Assembly: GCA_015075225.1 (NCBI GenBank)
Contig: JABTUQ010000007.1
Span: forward strand, 62,001 to 126,000
Direction of reading: 5' to 3'
DNA: 64,000 nucleotides
Source of the DNA: Burkholderiales bacterium
Lineage (GTDB): Bacteria; Pseudomonadota; Gammaproteobacteria; Burkholderiales; Nitrosomonadaceae
The notes beneath the pieces were generated by a model. That model ran no database searches. It saw nothing but the letters and a program-made list of their open reading frames with translations, and had not been told where the DNA came from. The stretch's first letter is position 1; every line of letters starts with the position of its first letter. Made by a program: the position numbers and the translations under genes. Positions 17,024-27,391 of this stretch are shown one piece after another.

Positions 17024-17491
17024 TTATGCACGGTGGTACGGGTGATTGCGGTTGATGGAAAACGCACGGTAAAGCTGTTCCGCCAATAATACTCTGGCCA
17101 GCCCGTGCGGAAGCGTCAATGCAGATAACGCCAGCTTTTCATGTGCCATCTGCTTGATATTTTGGTGTAATCCATCCGCTCCGCCGATGATGAATGCTAC
17201 ATCCCGCCCCGATTCCATCCAGCGGATCATCATTTCTGCCAGCTTTACAGTGGTGGCCTGGCGGCCGGTTTCATCCAGTGCAACGATATGGCAACCAGTC
17301 GGCAAGGCAGCCTGAATGCGCTCACTTTCAGCCTGTTGCAGCTGGATGGTTGTTTTGCCAACACGTTTCTCCGGCTTGATTTCCACCAGCAGCAGCTCGG
17401 CTTCCCTGGGCATGCGCCCACTGTATTCCGTATAACCCTCTTTTATCCAGTCCGGCATTTTGTTTCCCACCGCCAGAATATGAAATTTCAT
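17024..17491 (-). CDS. rlmH: 23S rRNA (pseudouridine-1915-N3)-methyltransferase RlmH
   Basis: The 155-aa protein is of the usual length for this SPOUT-class methyltransferase. It begins [16 protein letters not shown], has the knot region [19 protein letters not shown], then [12 protein letters not shown] and ends with [15 protein letters not shown], all classic RlmH. It methylates the pseudouridine of helix 69 in 70S ribosomes. The start at 17491 matches the family N-terminus. It follows rsfS by about 60 bp. Confidence 0.95.
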   Translation of the reverse strand: MKFHILAVGNKMPDWIKEGYTEYSGRMPREAELLLVEIKPEKRVGKTTIQLQQAESERIQAALPTGCHIVALDETGRQATTVKLAEMMIRWMESGRDVAFIIGGADGLHQNIKQMAHEKLALSALTLPHGLARVLLAEQLYRAFSINRNHPYHRA

Positions 17492-17552
17492 GATTCGGAT
17501 GGAAGTAGGCGTGGAATCATCAATGCAACAAACCGGAGAGGAAATTCGGAAA

Positions 17553-17918
17553 TTAACCTGATACAGCGGGCGATTTCTGCGAAGTCTGCCAGGCGGCATC
17601 CGCCCAGAGTCCTTCCAGATCATAGTAACTGCGAATGGCCGGCTGCATGATATGGACGATGATATCTCCCAGATCAACCAGCAACCATTCTCCCGTTTGC
17701 TCGCCTTCTATACTGTGTATTGTCTCTCCCGCTGCTTTTACCTTTTCATGCACATGATTGGCAAGCGCCTTCGTTTGTCGTGTGGAATCGGCGCTGGCCA
17801 CAATCATATAGTGACATAACGAGGTGAGCTTGCTGACATCCATCACACGGATGTCGTTAGCCTTGATGTCTTCCAGAGCCGCGACGGCTATTTTCAGCAA
17901 TTCTTCAGTTGATTTCAT
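17553..17918 (-). CDS. rsfS: ribosomal silencing factor RsfS
   Basis: This 121-aa RsfS/Iojap protein shows [33 protein letters not shown], and [15 protein letters not shown] followed by [10 protein letters not shown], all family hallmarks. It binds L14 of the large subunit and prevents subunit joining when nutrients are short. Its start overlaps the nadD stop by 4 bp (17915-17918), giving translational coupling in the nadD-rsfS-rlmH-maf-rng cluster. Confidence 0.95.
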   Translation of the reverse strand: MKSTEELLKIAVAALEDIKANDIRVMDVSKLTSLCHYMIVASADSTRQTKALANHVHEKVKAAGETIHSIEGEQTGEWLLVDLGDIIVHIMQPAIRSYYDLEGLWADAAWQTSQKSPAVSG

Positions 17919-18598
17919 TTTTCTCCGGCATAAAGGTGATGCCTGTCAATATGGTTAAGAACAGATTCGGGTAACAAATAACGTGCGCTCTTCCCTGATG
18001 TGACGATATTTCTGATTTTGGTGGACGAAATATCCAGCAAACTGGTGGGTGCTGTGAAGATGCGGCCAAAAGGCCAATTTTTCAACTCGTCAGCCATTCC
18101 AGTCCAGCGACTCTGACAGGCGTGCCGCAATTCATCAGGCAGTGCGGATGAATCATTGATCGAAACAGAGCCGGGGCGGTTGACGATAACAAGGTGGCAT
18201 AATTCAAACAGGTCGCGCCAGTGGTGCCAGCAAGGCAGTTTGATGAATGCGTCGGCTCCTATGATAAAACAGAGTGCTGCCAATTTTTTTGTACTGTATT
18301 CCAGCCGGATCTCCTGCAGGGTTTCAACACTGTAGGTTTCACCGGGGCGCCTGATTTCACGATCATCTACCGAAAACCGGTCATTTCCGCAAATGGCCTC
18401 CCGCAGCATGGCCAGACGATGCTCTCCGGTTGCCAGTGGTGCATTGCGCAAGCGGGGCTGGCCAGCAGGTAGAAAGAACAGGTGGTTCAGTTGCAGGATG
18501 TCTGACAGTTCTTCCGCTATTCTCAAGTGGCCGTAGTGGATGGGGTCAAATGTTCCGCCATAAATGCCTGTGAGTGCGTATCGGGTTGCTTCGGCCAT
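17915..18598 (-). CDS. nadD: nicotinate-nucleotide adenylyltransferase
   Basis: The 227-aa enzyme joins ATP and nicotinate mononucleotide in NAD synthesis. It has the GGTFDPIHYGHLRIAEE nucleotidyl-transfer motif (H-x-G-H) near residue 15, CFIIGADAFIKLPCWHHW in the middle, and ISSTKIRNIV with the S-S/T-x-x-R motif near residue 190. Length and start fit. It is first in the nadD-rsfS-rlmH-maf-rng cluster and lies 51 bp downstream of aceF's end (same strand). Confidence 0.95.
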   Translation of the reverse strand: MAEATRYALTGIYGGTFDPIHYGHLRIAEELSDILQLNHLFFLPAGQPRLRNAPLATGEHRLAMLREAICGNDRFSVDDREIRRPGETYSVETLQEIRLEYSTKKLAALCFIIGADAFIKLPCWHHWRDLFELCHLVIVNRPGSVSINDSSALPDELRHACQSRWTGMADELKNWPFGRIFTAPTSLLDISSTKIRNIVTSGKSARYLLPESVLNHIDRHHLYAGEK

Positions 18599-18649
18599 GA
18601 TAATCAGTGTTGTGATCAGCAGCGCGCCGCAGCGGGAAGCCGCCTTGCC

Positions 18650-20020
18650 TCAGAACAGGGCAAGGCGCATATCCGTCAGAATGCTGGCAAGATGGGTTGT
18701 GAAACGCGCAGCCGAAGCACCATCAATCACACGGTGGTCATAGGACAGGGAAAGGGGAAGCATCAGGCGGGGCACAAATTTTCCATCCTGGTAAACCGGT
18801 TTCAGGCTGGCGCGCGAGACTCCCAGAATGGCCACTTCAGGTGCGTTGATGATGGGAGTGAAACCTGTTCCGCCAATACCTCCGAGACTGGAAATGGTGA
18901 AACTTGCACCCTGCATGTCTGTCGGCTTCAATTTTCCTTCCCGCGCAAGCGAAGATAATCTGCTTAGTTCTTCTGCAATGCCGATGACTCCTTTCTGATC
19001 CGCATCCCGAATGACTGGCACTACCAGGCCATTGGGAGTGTCGGCTGCAAAACCGAGGTGGTAGTAGCGTTTGATAATGAGCTGGCTTTCTGCCGTGCTG
19101 TTGTCCAGAGAGGCATTGAATTCCGGAAATTTTTTCAGGGCCGCCGTGATAGCCTTGATCAGAAAGGCCAGTATGGTCAGCTTGGTGCCAGTGTTCTGCC
19201 GGGATTCATTATGCGTGACTCTGAGCGCTTCCAGATCGGTAATGTCGGCTTCATCAAATTGCGTGACATGCGGAATCATCACCCAGTTGCGGTGCAGATT
19301 GGCACCTGAAATCTGCCGGATACGCGACAGGGATTTCGGTTCGATCGGACCGAATTTGGCAAAATCCACATGTGGCCACGGCAATAAATCAAGCGAACCT
19401 CCCCCGGCATTGCGTCCACCCGCCAGAGCCTGTTTCACAAAGGCTTGTACATCCTCTCTGAGTATGCGTTGTTTGGGGCCTGTTCCCGTTACCTTGCCCA
19501 GATCCACACCCAACTCGCGGGCAAATCGTCTGATAGAAGGGCTGGCATGCGGAATGCTTCTGTTATCCGGACCGGATGCATCGCCCGGCATTTGCGCAGG
19601 TACGGGTGGCGCAGCGGGCCGTGTTGCCGTGGCTGTGGATTTGATCGCCGGTGCTTCTCCGGATTGACTGGATCGAGCTTCGGCTGGCGGGGCTGGTTGC
19701 GCAGGTTGAGCGGATTGTGTATCGACAGGTGCTTCGGATAGCTGCGGTTGCTGCGGTGTTTGATGATTGGTTTCCGCAGGTAACACCTCCATGGTGAGAA
19801 TTTCTGAACCCTTGGAAACCATGCTGCCGATTTGAACGCTGATCTCCCGGATGATGCCGGAACAGGGCGAAGGAACCTCTACCGTGGCCTTGTCTGATTC
19901 CAGAACGATCAACGCATCTTCTGCCTGCACGCTATCGCCAGGCTTGACCATGATTTCGATGACCGGAATACCTTCAAAATCCCCAATATCCGGGACCAGA
20001 ACTTTCTTGACCTCAGCCAC
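18650..20020 (-). CDS. aceF: pyruvate dehydrogenase E2 (dihydrolipoyl acetyltransferase)
   Basis: This 456-aa E2 has a single N-terminal lipoyl domain (lysine in LESDKATVEVPSP at about 44), a long Ala/Pro/Gln-rich linker, and an E1/E3-binding domain (ASPSIRRFARELGVDL at about 160). The C-terminal catalytic domain ends with the histidine motif SYDHRVIDGASAARF. It transfers acetyl from lipoamide to CoA in the cytosolic PDH complex. Many relatives carry two or three lipoyl domains; this one has one. It is encoded 75 bp after aceE, forming an operon. Confidence 0.95.
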   Translation of the reverse strand: MAEVKKVLVPDIGDFEGIPVIEIMVKPGDSVQAEDALIVLESDKATVEVPSPCSGIIREISVQIGSMVSKGSEILTMEVLPAETNHQTPQQPQLSEAPVDTQSAQPAQPAPPAEARSSQSGEAPAIKSTATATRPAAPPVPAQMPGDASGPDNRSIPHASPSIRRFARELGVDLGKVTGTGPKQRILREDVQAFVKQALAGGRNAGGGSLDLLPWPHVDFAKFGPIEPKSLSRIRQISGANLHRNWVMIPHVTQFDEADITDLEALRVTHNESRQNTGTKLTILAFLIKAITAALKKFPEFNASLDNSTAESQLIIKRYYHLGFAADTPNGLVVPVIRDADQKGVIGIAEELSRLSSLAREGKLKPTDMQGASFTISSLGGIGGTGFTPIINAPEVAILGVSRASLKPVYQDGKFVPRLMLPLSLSYDHRVIDGASAARFTTHLASILTDMRLALF

Positions 20021-20095
20021 GTGTACTCCTTGATTTGCTGTCTTCCATACTGTCAGGAAAAATTGGCAGAACTGCCTTTGCTGTCGTCACCGGAA

Positions 20096-22753
20096 TCAGA
20101 CCGTTACCGGTTCGGGTTTATCCGGATCAATCCCAAAGGTTTGAATTGCCCTGGTTACTTGTGATGCAGGGATTTTGCCTTCATCTGCTAGTGCCTTGAG
20201 TGCGGCCACTACTACGTAATGACGATCGACTTCAAAAAACTGCCTCAGTTTCTCACGTGTGTCGGAGCGACCGAATCCATCCGTACCCAGCACGCAGTAG
20301 CGTTTCGGAATGAATTCCCGGATCTGATCGGCTACGATTTTCATGTAATCCGTGGATGCGATGACAGGCCCCTCACGATCCTTCAGACAAGTTTCCACAT
20401 AAGATGACCTGGCCGGCTGATCCGGGTGGAGCATATTGTGGCGCGATACACTCAGCGCCTCGCGCCGTAACTGGTTGAAGCTGGTTACACTCCAGATATC
20501 CGCCGAGACCTTGTAGTCTTTCTCCAAAATATCAGCTGCAGCAATGACTTCGCGCAGGATTGTTCCTGAACCCAGCAGCTGTACATGCAGTCCACTACGT
20601 TGTTTGCCGCCGTTACGGAACAGATACATGCCTTGCAGAATGCCCTGTTCAGCGTCTTTGGGCATTTCCGGGTGAGCATAGTTTTCGTTCATTACGGTAA
20701 TGTAGTAATAAACATCTTCCTGCTCCTGGTACATACGACGCAGGCCATCCTGCATGATGACTGCAAGTTCGTAGGCAAAAGCCGGGTCATAGGATACGCA
20801 GTTGGGAATGGTGGAAGCCGCCAGGTGGCTATGGCCATCCTCGTGCTGCAATCCTTCGCCATTGAGCGTGGTGCGGCCGGCTGTGCCGCCCAGTAGAAAA
20901 CCGCGGCAGCGCATGTCGCCTGCTGCCCAGGCAAGATCGCCAACGCGCTGGAAGCCGAACATCGAATAGAAAATGAAGAACGGGATCATTTGCACACCAT
21001 GTGTGCTATAAGCCGTGGCTGCTGCCATCCATGATGCCATGGCACCTGCTTCGTTAATCCCTTCTTGCAGAATCTGGCCGTTTCGGTCCTCTTTGTAATA
21101 CATCAGCTGATCGGCGTCTTCCGGGGTGTAGAGCTGTCCTACCGATGACCATATTCCCAGTTGCCGGAACATGCCTTCCATGCCGAAAGTGCGTGATTCA
21201 TCCGCCACAATGGGTACTACATGCCTGCCAATGCTCTTGTCCTTCACCAGTACGTTGAGTATCCGCACAAACGCCATCGTGGTGGAGGATTCGCGTCCTT
21301 CACCGCTAGCCTTGAGCAATGTTTCGAAAGCGGACAAGGGAGGCACCTGCAATGCGGCTGCCTTACGACGGCGATGGTGAATGAAGCCACCCATCGCGTG
21401 TTGTTGTGCGCGCATGTAATTGTATTCAGGCGATCCTTCCTCGAAGGTGAGATAAGGTATTTCGTCGATTTTGTCATCCGGCACCGGTAGCCCAAAGCGG
21501 TCGCGGAAAGCCTTGAGCGAAATCGTGCCCATTTTTTTCTGCTGATGGGTGATGTTCTGCGCTTCACCGGCTTCACCCATGCCATAGCCCTTGATGGTTT
21601 TTGTCAGAATCACAGTAGGCTGGCCGGTGTGTTTCATGGCGGCGCTATAGGCGGCGTAAACCTTGTGAGGATCGTGGCCGCCACGGTTCAACCGCCAGAT
21701 ATCGTCATCGGACATGTTGGCAACCATTTCCAGCAGTTCGGGATATTTGCCGAAGAAATGCTGACGTACATAGGCGCCATCGCGTGATTTGAAGGTCTGG
21801 TATTCGCCATCGACACATTCCATCATGCGCTGTTGCAACAGGCCTTTGGTGTCCTTGGCCAGCAGTGGATCCCAGTAGGAGCCCCAGATCACCTTGATTA
21901 CATTCCAGCCGGCACCACGGAAAGTGCCTTCCATTTCCTGAATGATCTTGCCATTGCCCCGCACGGGGCCATCAAGGCGCTGCAGGTTGCAGTTGATGAC
22001 AAAAACGAGGTTGTCCAGATTTTCGCGTGCACCGAGGGAGATTGCACCGAGTGATTCCGGTTCATCCATCTCGCCATCACCCATAAATGCCCACACCTTG
22101 CGGCCATCGGTTTTGGCCAGGCCGCGTGCGCCCAGGTATTTCATGAAACGCGCCTGATAGATCGCCATGAGCGGCCCCAGACCCATTGAAACAGTTGGAA
22201 ATTGCCAGAAATCCGGCATCAGCCAAGGGTGAGGGTAGGAAGGCAGGCCGTTGTTGCCAACTTCCTGGCGAAAATTGTCCAGTTGATTGGCAGTCAGCTC
22301 ACCCAGCAGGAAAGCACGCGCATATACACCAGGGGCGGAATGTCCCTGGACATACACCAGATCACCTCCCTGTTGTTCACTGGCAGCGCGCCAGAAGTGG
22401 TTGTAGCCGACATCATAGAGCGTGGCTGCCGAGGCAAAACTGGCGATATGTCCCCCCACATTGGTATGACGATTGGCGCGCAGCACCATGGCCATCGCAT
22501 TCCAGCGGATATAGGAACGGATACGGTGCTCCAGTGCGTGATTGCCCGGAGAACGCTCCTCCTTGCCAGGAGGGATGGTGTTGATATAGGCCGTATTGGC
22601 GCTGTAGGGCAGGTAGGTGCCGGATCGGCGTGCTTTTTCGACCAGTTTTTCCAGTAAAAAATGGGCGCGCTCGGCTCCCTCGTTTACCAGAACCGTCTCC
22701 AAGGCATCCAGCCATTCCTGCGTTTCCTGCGGATCAATATCCATTGGATCCAT
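20096..22753 (-). CDS. aceE: pyruvate dehydrogenase E1 component, homodimeric type
   Basis: This 885-aa protein of the alpha2-type E1p family decarboxylates pyruvate with thiamine diphosphate. The ThDP motif is visible as FMGDGEMDEPESLGAISLG...NCN (about residues 225-260). HSAPGVYARAFLLGEL, KTIKGYGMGEAGE and the C-terminal GRSDTREKLRQFFEVD are typical. It is complete and lies 33 bp after folD and 75 bp before aceF on the same strand. No E3 gene is seen next to it, so lipoamide dehydrogenase must be elsewhere. Confidence 0.96.
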   Translation of the reverse strand: MDPMDIDPQETQEWLDALETVLVNEGAERAHFLLEKLVEKARRSGTYLPYSANTAYINTIPPGKEERSPGNHALEHRIRSYIRWNAMAMVLRANRHTNVGGHIASFASAATLYDVGYNHFWRAASEQQGGDLVYVQGHSAPGVYARAFLLGELTANQLDNFRQEVGNNGLPSYPHPWLMPDFWQFPTVSMGLGPLMAIYQARFMKYLGARGLAKTDGRKVWAFMGDGEMDEPESLGAISLGARENLDNLVFVINCNLQRLDGPVRGNGKIIQEMEGTFRGAGWNVIKVIWGSYWDPLLAKDTKGLLQQRMMECVDGEYQTFKSRDGAYVRQHFFGKYPELLEMVANMSDDDIWRLNRGGHDPHKVYAAYSAAMKHTGQPTVILTKTIKGYGMGEAGEAQNITHQQKKMGTISLKAFRDRFGLPVPDDKIDEIPYLTFEEGSPEYNYMRAQQHAMGGFIHHRRRKAAALQVPPLSAFETLLKASGEGRESSTTMAFVRILNVLVKDKSIGRHVVPIVADESRTFGMEGMFRQLGIWSSVGQLYTPEDADQLMYYKEDRNGQILQEGINEAGAMASWMAAATAYSTHGVQMIPFFIFYSMFGFQRVGDLAWAAGDMRCRGFLLGGTAGRTTLNGEGLQHEDGHSHLAASTIPNCVSYDPAFAYELAVIMQDGLRRMYQEQEDVYYYITVMNENYAHPEMPKDAEQGILQGMYLFRNGGKQRSGLHVQLLGSGTILREVIAAADILEKDYKVSADIWSVTSFNQLRREALSVSRHNMLHPDQPARSSYVETCLKDREGPVIASTDYMKIVADQIREFIPKRYCVLGTDGFGRSDTREKLRQFFEVDRHYVVVAALKALADEGKIPASQVTRAIQTFGIDPDKPEPVTV

Positions 22754-22786
22754 TTTCGGGTGTGCTCCCTGTTAACAATTCCTGAA

Positions 22787-23674
22787 TTATTGCATTGAAC
22801 CACAACCGGCAACGGCCTGGGCCGCTGCTTTCGCGCGTTCGGCTGCTTCGATCGTGTTATTCATCAGCATCACGATGGTCATTGGACCCACACCACCGGG
22901 AACCGGGGTGATATATCCTGCTTTTTCCTTTACGCCTGTAAATTCGACATCTCCGCAAAGCCGGCCATCCGGCAGGCGATTGATTCCGACATCGATTACA
23001 GTAGCTCCTGGTTTGATCATGTCGGCTGTCAGAAGATTGGATTTGCCTGTTGCCATGACAACGATATCGGCGCTCAGGGTGTGGCTGGCCAGATCGCGTG
23101 TGCGCGAGGTGCAGATCGTGATTGTTGCACCTTTCTCCAGCAGCATGAGTGCCATTGGTTTGCCGACGATGTTGCTGCGTCCTACAACGACCGCATGCTG
23201 GCCCTGGAGGGGAATAGCATGCTCCGACAGCATTTTCATGACCCCAAGGGGTGTGCAGGGGTGAAACAGAGCGTGTCCCGTTGCCAATGCACCCACGTTG
23301 CAGGGGTGAAATCCGTCCACATCCTTTTCCGTTGCAATCGCAGCAATCACTTCATCGATCTGGATATGGTCCGGCAAAGGCAGCTGTACCAGAATGCCGT
23401 GGATCTCCGGATTGGCATTCAAATCCTGTATCTGTCGCAGCAGGGCTTTTTGCGAAGTGTCGCCAGGGAGGTTAAACACCTCCGAATGAATGCCCAGTTC
23501 ATCGCAGGTTTTTGCCTTGTTGCGTACATACACGCAGGAAGCAGGGTTATCTCCTACCAGAATGACAGCCAAACCGGGCTGCATCCATGTTTCGGATAGT
23601 AATTTGACGCGCTGTTTGAGTTCTTCGCGGAATTTGCTCGCAATAAGATTCCCGCTGATGATGGTTGCACTCAT
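22787..23674 (-). CDS. folD: FolD methylenetetrahydrofolate dehydrogenase/cyclohydrolase
   Basis: The 295-aa bifunctional enzyme interconverts 5,10-methylene-, methenyl- and 10-formyl-tetrahydrofolate with NADP. Characteristic stretches are [17 protein letters not shown] (catalytic lysine), [34 protein letters not shown] and [15 protein letters not shown]. Length is normal. It opens the folD-aceE-aceF run; a MITE-like repeat lies about 100 bp upstream of its start. Confidence 0.96.
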   Translation of the reverse strand: MSATIISGNLIASKFREELKQRVKLLSETWMQPGLAVILVGDNPASCVYVRNKAKTCDELGIHSEVFNLPGDTSQKALLRQIQDLNANPEIHGILVQLPLPDHIQIDEVIAAIATEKDVDGFHPCNVGALATGHALFHPCTPLGVMKMLSEHAIPLQGQHAVVVGRSNIVGKPMALMLLEKGATITICTSRTRDLASHTLSADIVVMATGKSNLLTADMIKPGATVIDVGINRLPDGRLCGDVEFTGVKEKAGYITPVPGGVGPMTIVMLMNNTIEAAERAKAAAQAVAGCGSMQ

Positions 23675-23774
23675 AAATTTCAGGAAATGCCGGGTGGCAC
23701 GGGTAAATTGAAAAATTCTGGCTGAATGTTTCCCGGGTGTTTCCTGTTTTGGCAGAGTGGTCTTTTTAAGCTAA

Positions 23775-23913
23775 GGAATCTCTGAAAAACTACCTGTGTT
23801 GTCATTTCTGCGTTAAAAATTGGCTCAAAATGCTTATTATTACGTATAAATTCCGCTTTTTCTCCGATTTTCGCCTTGAACTGACCGCCTCGCTGACGTT
23901 TTTCAGGAGCTCC
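23775..23913 (-). repeat. MITE-like element, copy 1 (139 bp)
   Basis: The element begins GGAATCTCTGAAAAAC and ends GTTTTTCAGGAGCTCC, imperfect terminal inverted repeats. The inside is shared with copies at 27392, 31148 and 49875 (TTGTCATTTCTGCGTTAAA, ATTACGTATAAA, CCTTGAACTGACCGCCTCGC). It has no coding capacity. Flanks CTAA (left) and TTAA (right) hint at a 4-bp target duplication. It lies between folD and the next gene. Confidence 0.8.
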
Positions 23914-23944
23914 TTAAGGATAGCCCCCCGGGTTTTGCAAAAAT

Positions 23945-24652
23945 TTACTTAGATGGTGTTTGTGTTCGATTTGACTTCCGGGTTTTGAAACGGTGAATCA
24001 GCAGGCCGACCAGGAACACGGGTACGACAAAAAGCAATGCTGACAGCAGGCCGATTGCAAAAATGGTGATGTTGTCACTTTCCGGCAGGTAAATCGTGAC
24101 AAACCAGACGCCTGCCATGGCGAACAACAGGCCGCCCAGCACCAGGATTTTCTTGCCTTGATCAAAGGAGTGCCATAGCCCTTTCGAGACGCGTGCTTCG
24201 CCGACATAATGATCAAATACCTCGGCTAGACTGCGGTCACCGGGCTTGGATTCATATCCCAGTGCCAATGCCAGTGCTTCATCGCCATCATCCAGCCTGG
24301 ACATTTGCCTGACGAACTGGGCCTGATTTTTTGCTCGTTTGGACTTGACGCCGTCCGGTCAACCATCATCGGTACAACGCATTGAATGCTTTTCCTGAGC
24401 ATCAGCTGTTGTGGCTTCATATTGGTCATAAAACTGCTGCATGACGCCCACCAGATACAGCTGGATGGTCAAGTCAGCATGAATTAATGGGGCAAAGTCA
24501 TATTTTTTGTCTTTGATGTTTGGAAGTTGAACCGCCAAAACTTCCTTTGCATGAATGCAGGCTTCGGTACTTCTTCTCGAATTTTTCTTCTGAATTTTCC
24601 ATTTGAGTTGACCGGGGTTTTGCCTTGCAATAACAGTCGTAGTGCCCTGCAT
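23945..24652 (-). pseudogene. membrane protein gene interrupted by an in-frame TGA
   Basis: Two open stretches in the same frame are separated by TGA at 24359-24361. The upstream part (from 24652, or 24673) is a hydrophilic domain containing HADLTIQLYLVGVMQQFYDQYEATTAD. The downstream part (internal ATG at 24304) continues with FVRQMSRLDDGDEALALALGYESKP and two membrane helices, KILVLGGLLFAMAGVWFVTIYL and TIFAIGLLSALLFVVPVFLV. Composition runs smoothly across the stop, suggesting one roughly 235-aa protein with a CGA-to-TGA type change. The second half alone could also be a 119-aa gene. I recognise no family. Confidence 0.5.
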
Positions 24653-24839
24653 TATATACCGGCTGAATAGCACATGAAATCTACAAATCCCAAAACACCG
24701 CTCCAGCTTGGAAAATAAAGTGTTTTTCCCGTGAAATGCTGTGTTGGGAAGGTGGAAATTCCGGTGTCAATTTTCAACCTGGAGTCTTTGCCAGGGCTTG
24801 TCAGCATGGTTTCGGGGTGCGGCTGGTTTCCAAAACACG

Positions 24840-24869
24840 CAAACACGTTTGCAGTCAAATCGCTATAAT
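24840..24869 (+). promoter_or_regulatory. probable argS promoter
   Basis: A perfect -10 TATAAT (24864-24869) lies 28 bp before the argS start. The -35 (around 24841-24846) is poor. Position and the perfect -10 support a promoter; the leader would be about 20 nt. Confidence 0.45.
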
Positions 24870-24896
24870 GCGGACTTGCCGAAATACTATCCTGTC

Positions 24897-26657
24897 ATGG
24901 TTACAACGATCCCTCACGATTTTAGATCACACTGTATTCAACTGCTTGGCCAGGCAGTGAAACAAGCCCTCCCGGATGAAGTGGAAATTCAAGTTGAGCT
25001 GCAGCGCCCGAAGCTGGTAGACCATGGTGATTATTCCAGCAATCTGGCAATGAAGCTGGCGAAGCCTTTGCGTAAAAATCCCCTTGAATTGGCAAAAATG
25101 CTGATAGCTGCGCTGCCTGATTCTCCCTGGGTGGAAAAGGCTGAAGTGGCGGGAGGGGGATTCATCAATCTCTTTTTAAGAAAGACCGCCAAGCAACAGT
25201 TTTTGCATGCAGTGCTGCAAGCGGGTGAGTCATTTGGTCACAGCAGGCTAGGGGCGGGAAAAACCATGCAGGTCGAGTTCGTATCGGCCAACCCCACGGG
25301 TCCCTTGCATGTCGGACATGGGCGAGGTGCCGCATTTGGTGCCAGCCTTGCCAATATTCTGGCTGCAGCGGGTTATGCCGTGACACGTGAATTTTATGTC
25401 AACGATGCCGGCCGGCAAATGGATATCCTGACACTCTCAACCTGGTTGCGTTACCTGGATCTGTGCGGATTATCCATTCCTTTTCCCGCCAATGCTTATC
25501 AAGGGCAATATGTTGTGGATATGGCTGCAAAAATCCACCAGACACAAGGTGAATCCTGTGCGCATCGCTCTGATCCCGCCCTGCAACAATTGCTCGAAGC
25601 CGGTGCGGGCGATACGATTGAAAACGAAGATGAACATCTCGACCAACTCATTGCCGCTGCAAAATCCATTCTGGGGACGAATTATGGGGATTTGCACCAG
25701 TTTGTCCTGACAGAACAATTGGCGGATTGCCGGAATGATCTGATGGAATTTGGAGTCGAGTTTGATAGCTGGTATTCCGAACAATCGCTGTTTGACAATG
25801 GGATGGTGGCGCACACCATACAGCTGCTGGATGAAAAGAAACTGCTGTACCGGCAGGATGGCGCGCTCTGGTTCCATTCCATCGATTTTGGTGATTGAAA
25901 GGACCGGGTGGTGCAGCGGGAAAATGGTTTGTATACCTACTTTGCTTCGGATATTGCCTATCATCTCAGCAAATATGAGCGTGGTTTTGACTACATGCTG
26001 AATATCTGGGGGGCGGATCACCACGGTTATATCCCAAGGGTGAAAGGTGCCATCAAGGCATTATCGCTTGATCCGGACAGGCTTGAGATCGCACTGGTGC
26101 AGTTTGCAGTTTTGTACCGGGATGGCAGGAAGGTTCCCATGTCCACTCGTTCGGGAGAATTTGTCACATTGCGCCAATTGCGCCAGGAAGTGGGTAATGA
26201 TGCGGCACGCTTTTTTTATGTATTGCGTAAAAGTGATCAGCATCTGGATTTTGACCTTGATCTGGCCAAATCACAGAGTAACGATAACCCGGTTTATTAT
26301 GTCCAATATGCTCATGCCCGTATTTGTAGCGTGCTTGATCAGTGGGGAGGGGGGGCAGATGCGCTTTCCCGGGCAGAGACAGAGCGGCTGACAGATGCTG
26401 CAGAACTTGTGCTTTTACAGAAAATAATCGATTTTACGGATACGATTGAAGCCGCAGCAAAGGAGCGCGCCCCGCATCTAGTTGCGTTCTTCCTGCGTGA
26501 ACTGGCAGGCGAATTTCACAGTTACTACAATTCAACGCGTTTTCTCGTTGAGGATGAATCGCTTAAAATAGCGAGGCTGGCGCTGATTTCGGCCATTCGC
26601 CTGGTACTGTCAAAAGGATTGTCGTTGCTGGGTGTATCCGCACTGCGCGAGATGTAA
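24897..26657 (+). pseudogene. argS: arginyl-tRNA synthetase, reading frame interrupted by TGA
   Basis: This is a full-length class I arginyl-tRNA synthetase frame (about 586 codons) from ATG 24897. The HIGH-type motif NPTGPLHVGHGRGAAFG, the region [21 protein letters not shown]-like [16 protein letters not shown] and the C-terminal anticodon domain ending [12 protein letters not shown] are all there. A TGA at 25896-25898 stands in [14 protein letters not shown], where homologues have Asp or Glu before KDRV. Without it the enzyme would be normal. Because ArgS is expected to be essential, a sequence error (two compensating indels at GATTGAAAGG could do it), a second argS elsewhere, or readthrough must be considered. 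It is followed by SPOR and dsbA genes, a common order. Confidence 0.9.
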
Positions 26658-26680
26658 TTGAATGCAATATGGGAAGATCG

Positions 26681-27361
26681 ATGAGTCGGGATTATAAATC
26701 CAGAAATTCGGCAAGAAGCCAGAAAAACGGCAGCTCACTGTGGCTGGGTTTGTTTGCCGGTTATACCCTGGGTTTGGCAAGCGCTATTGGAGTATGGCTT
26801 TATATTAGCCAGGCTCCCAGTCCGTTCCTGAATGGAGAAAAAACAGCCAGGAATCCATCTTCCGAGAAATCGGTAACCAGGCAAACGCAACCTGCACCAG
26901 CTGATAAACAGGCAAAGAAAGCTGAATCCAGTGCGAAGCAGGCGGATACCAGCGAATCCCGTTTTGACTTTTACAAAATTTTGCCGGGAATTGATGAACC
27001 TCCCGAGGGAGATTTGCTGGATTTGACGCCGCTGCCGCCAGCTACTGCAGTGGCTCCCCAGAAAATACCGGAAAAAACAGTAGACAAACCGGTAGAAAAA
27101 GTTACGGAAAAGGCGCCTGAGCCGAAGGATCGGTATTTTCTTCAGGCGGGCTCCTTTAAAAATTCCAGCGATGCTGAAAGGATGAAAGCCGAACTCGCCT
27201 TGTTGGGAATAATCGCTTCGGTTCAACCAGGAAGATCCGAGGGGAATGTCCCCATTCATCGCGTGCGCATCGGCCCATTTGGCAAAATGGAAGAACTCGA
27301 CCGGGTTCGTGCTTCATTGCAGGAGAATGGAATAGCGGCAAACCTGGTGCGTGTACAGTAA
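26681..27361 (+). CDS. SPOR-domain protein (FtsN/DedD-like)
   Basis: The 226-aa protein has a basic cytoplasmic start (MSRDYKSRNSARSQK), one membrane helix (LWLGLFAGYTLGLASAIGVWLY), a Lys/Pro/Ala-rich periplasmic linker and a C-terminal SPOR domain (YFLQAGSFKNSSDAERMKAE to NGIAANLVRVQ). SPOR domains bind denuded septal peptidoglycan, so a role in cell division is likely. The start at 26681 has GGGAAG 5 nt upstream; ATG 26669 is also in frame. It lies between argS and dsbA. Confidence 0.88.
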   Translation: MSRDYKSRNSARSQKNGSSLWLGLFAGYTLGLASAIGVWLYISQAPSPFLNGEKTARNPSSEKSVTRQTQPAPADKQAKKAESSAKQADTSESRFDFYKILPGIDEPPEGDLLDLTPLPPATAVAPQKIPEKTVDKPVEKVTEKAPEPKDRYFLQAGSFKNSSDAERMKAELALLGIIASVQPGRSEGNVPIHRVRIGPFGKMEELDRVRASLQENGIAANLVRVQ

Positions 27362-27391
27362 ACAGTGTTTTTTCTGACAGCAGACAATTAA

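Noticed and set aside
25896..25898. Selenocysteine or reassigned TGA in argS
   Set aside because: Many intact genes here end in TGA with another gene starting directly at that stop, so TGA is a stop codon; no SECIS-like hairpin was evident, and Cys/Sec is not expected at this site.
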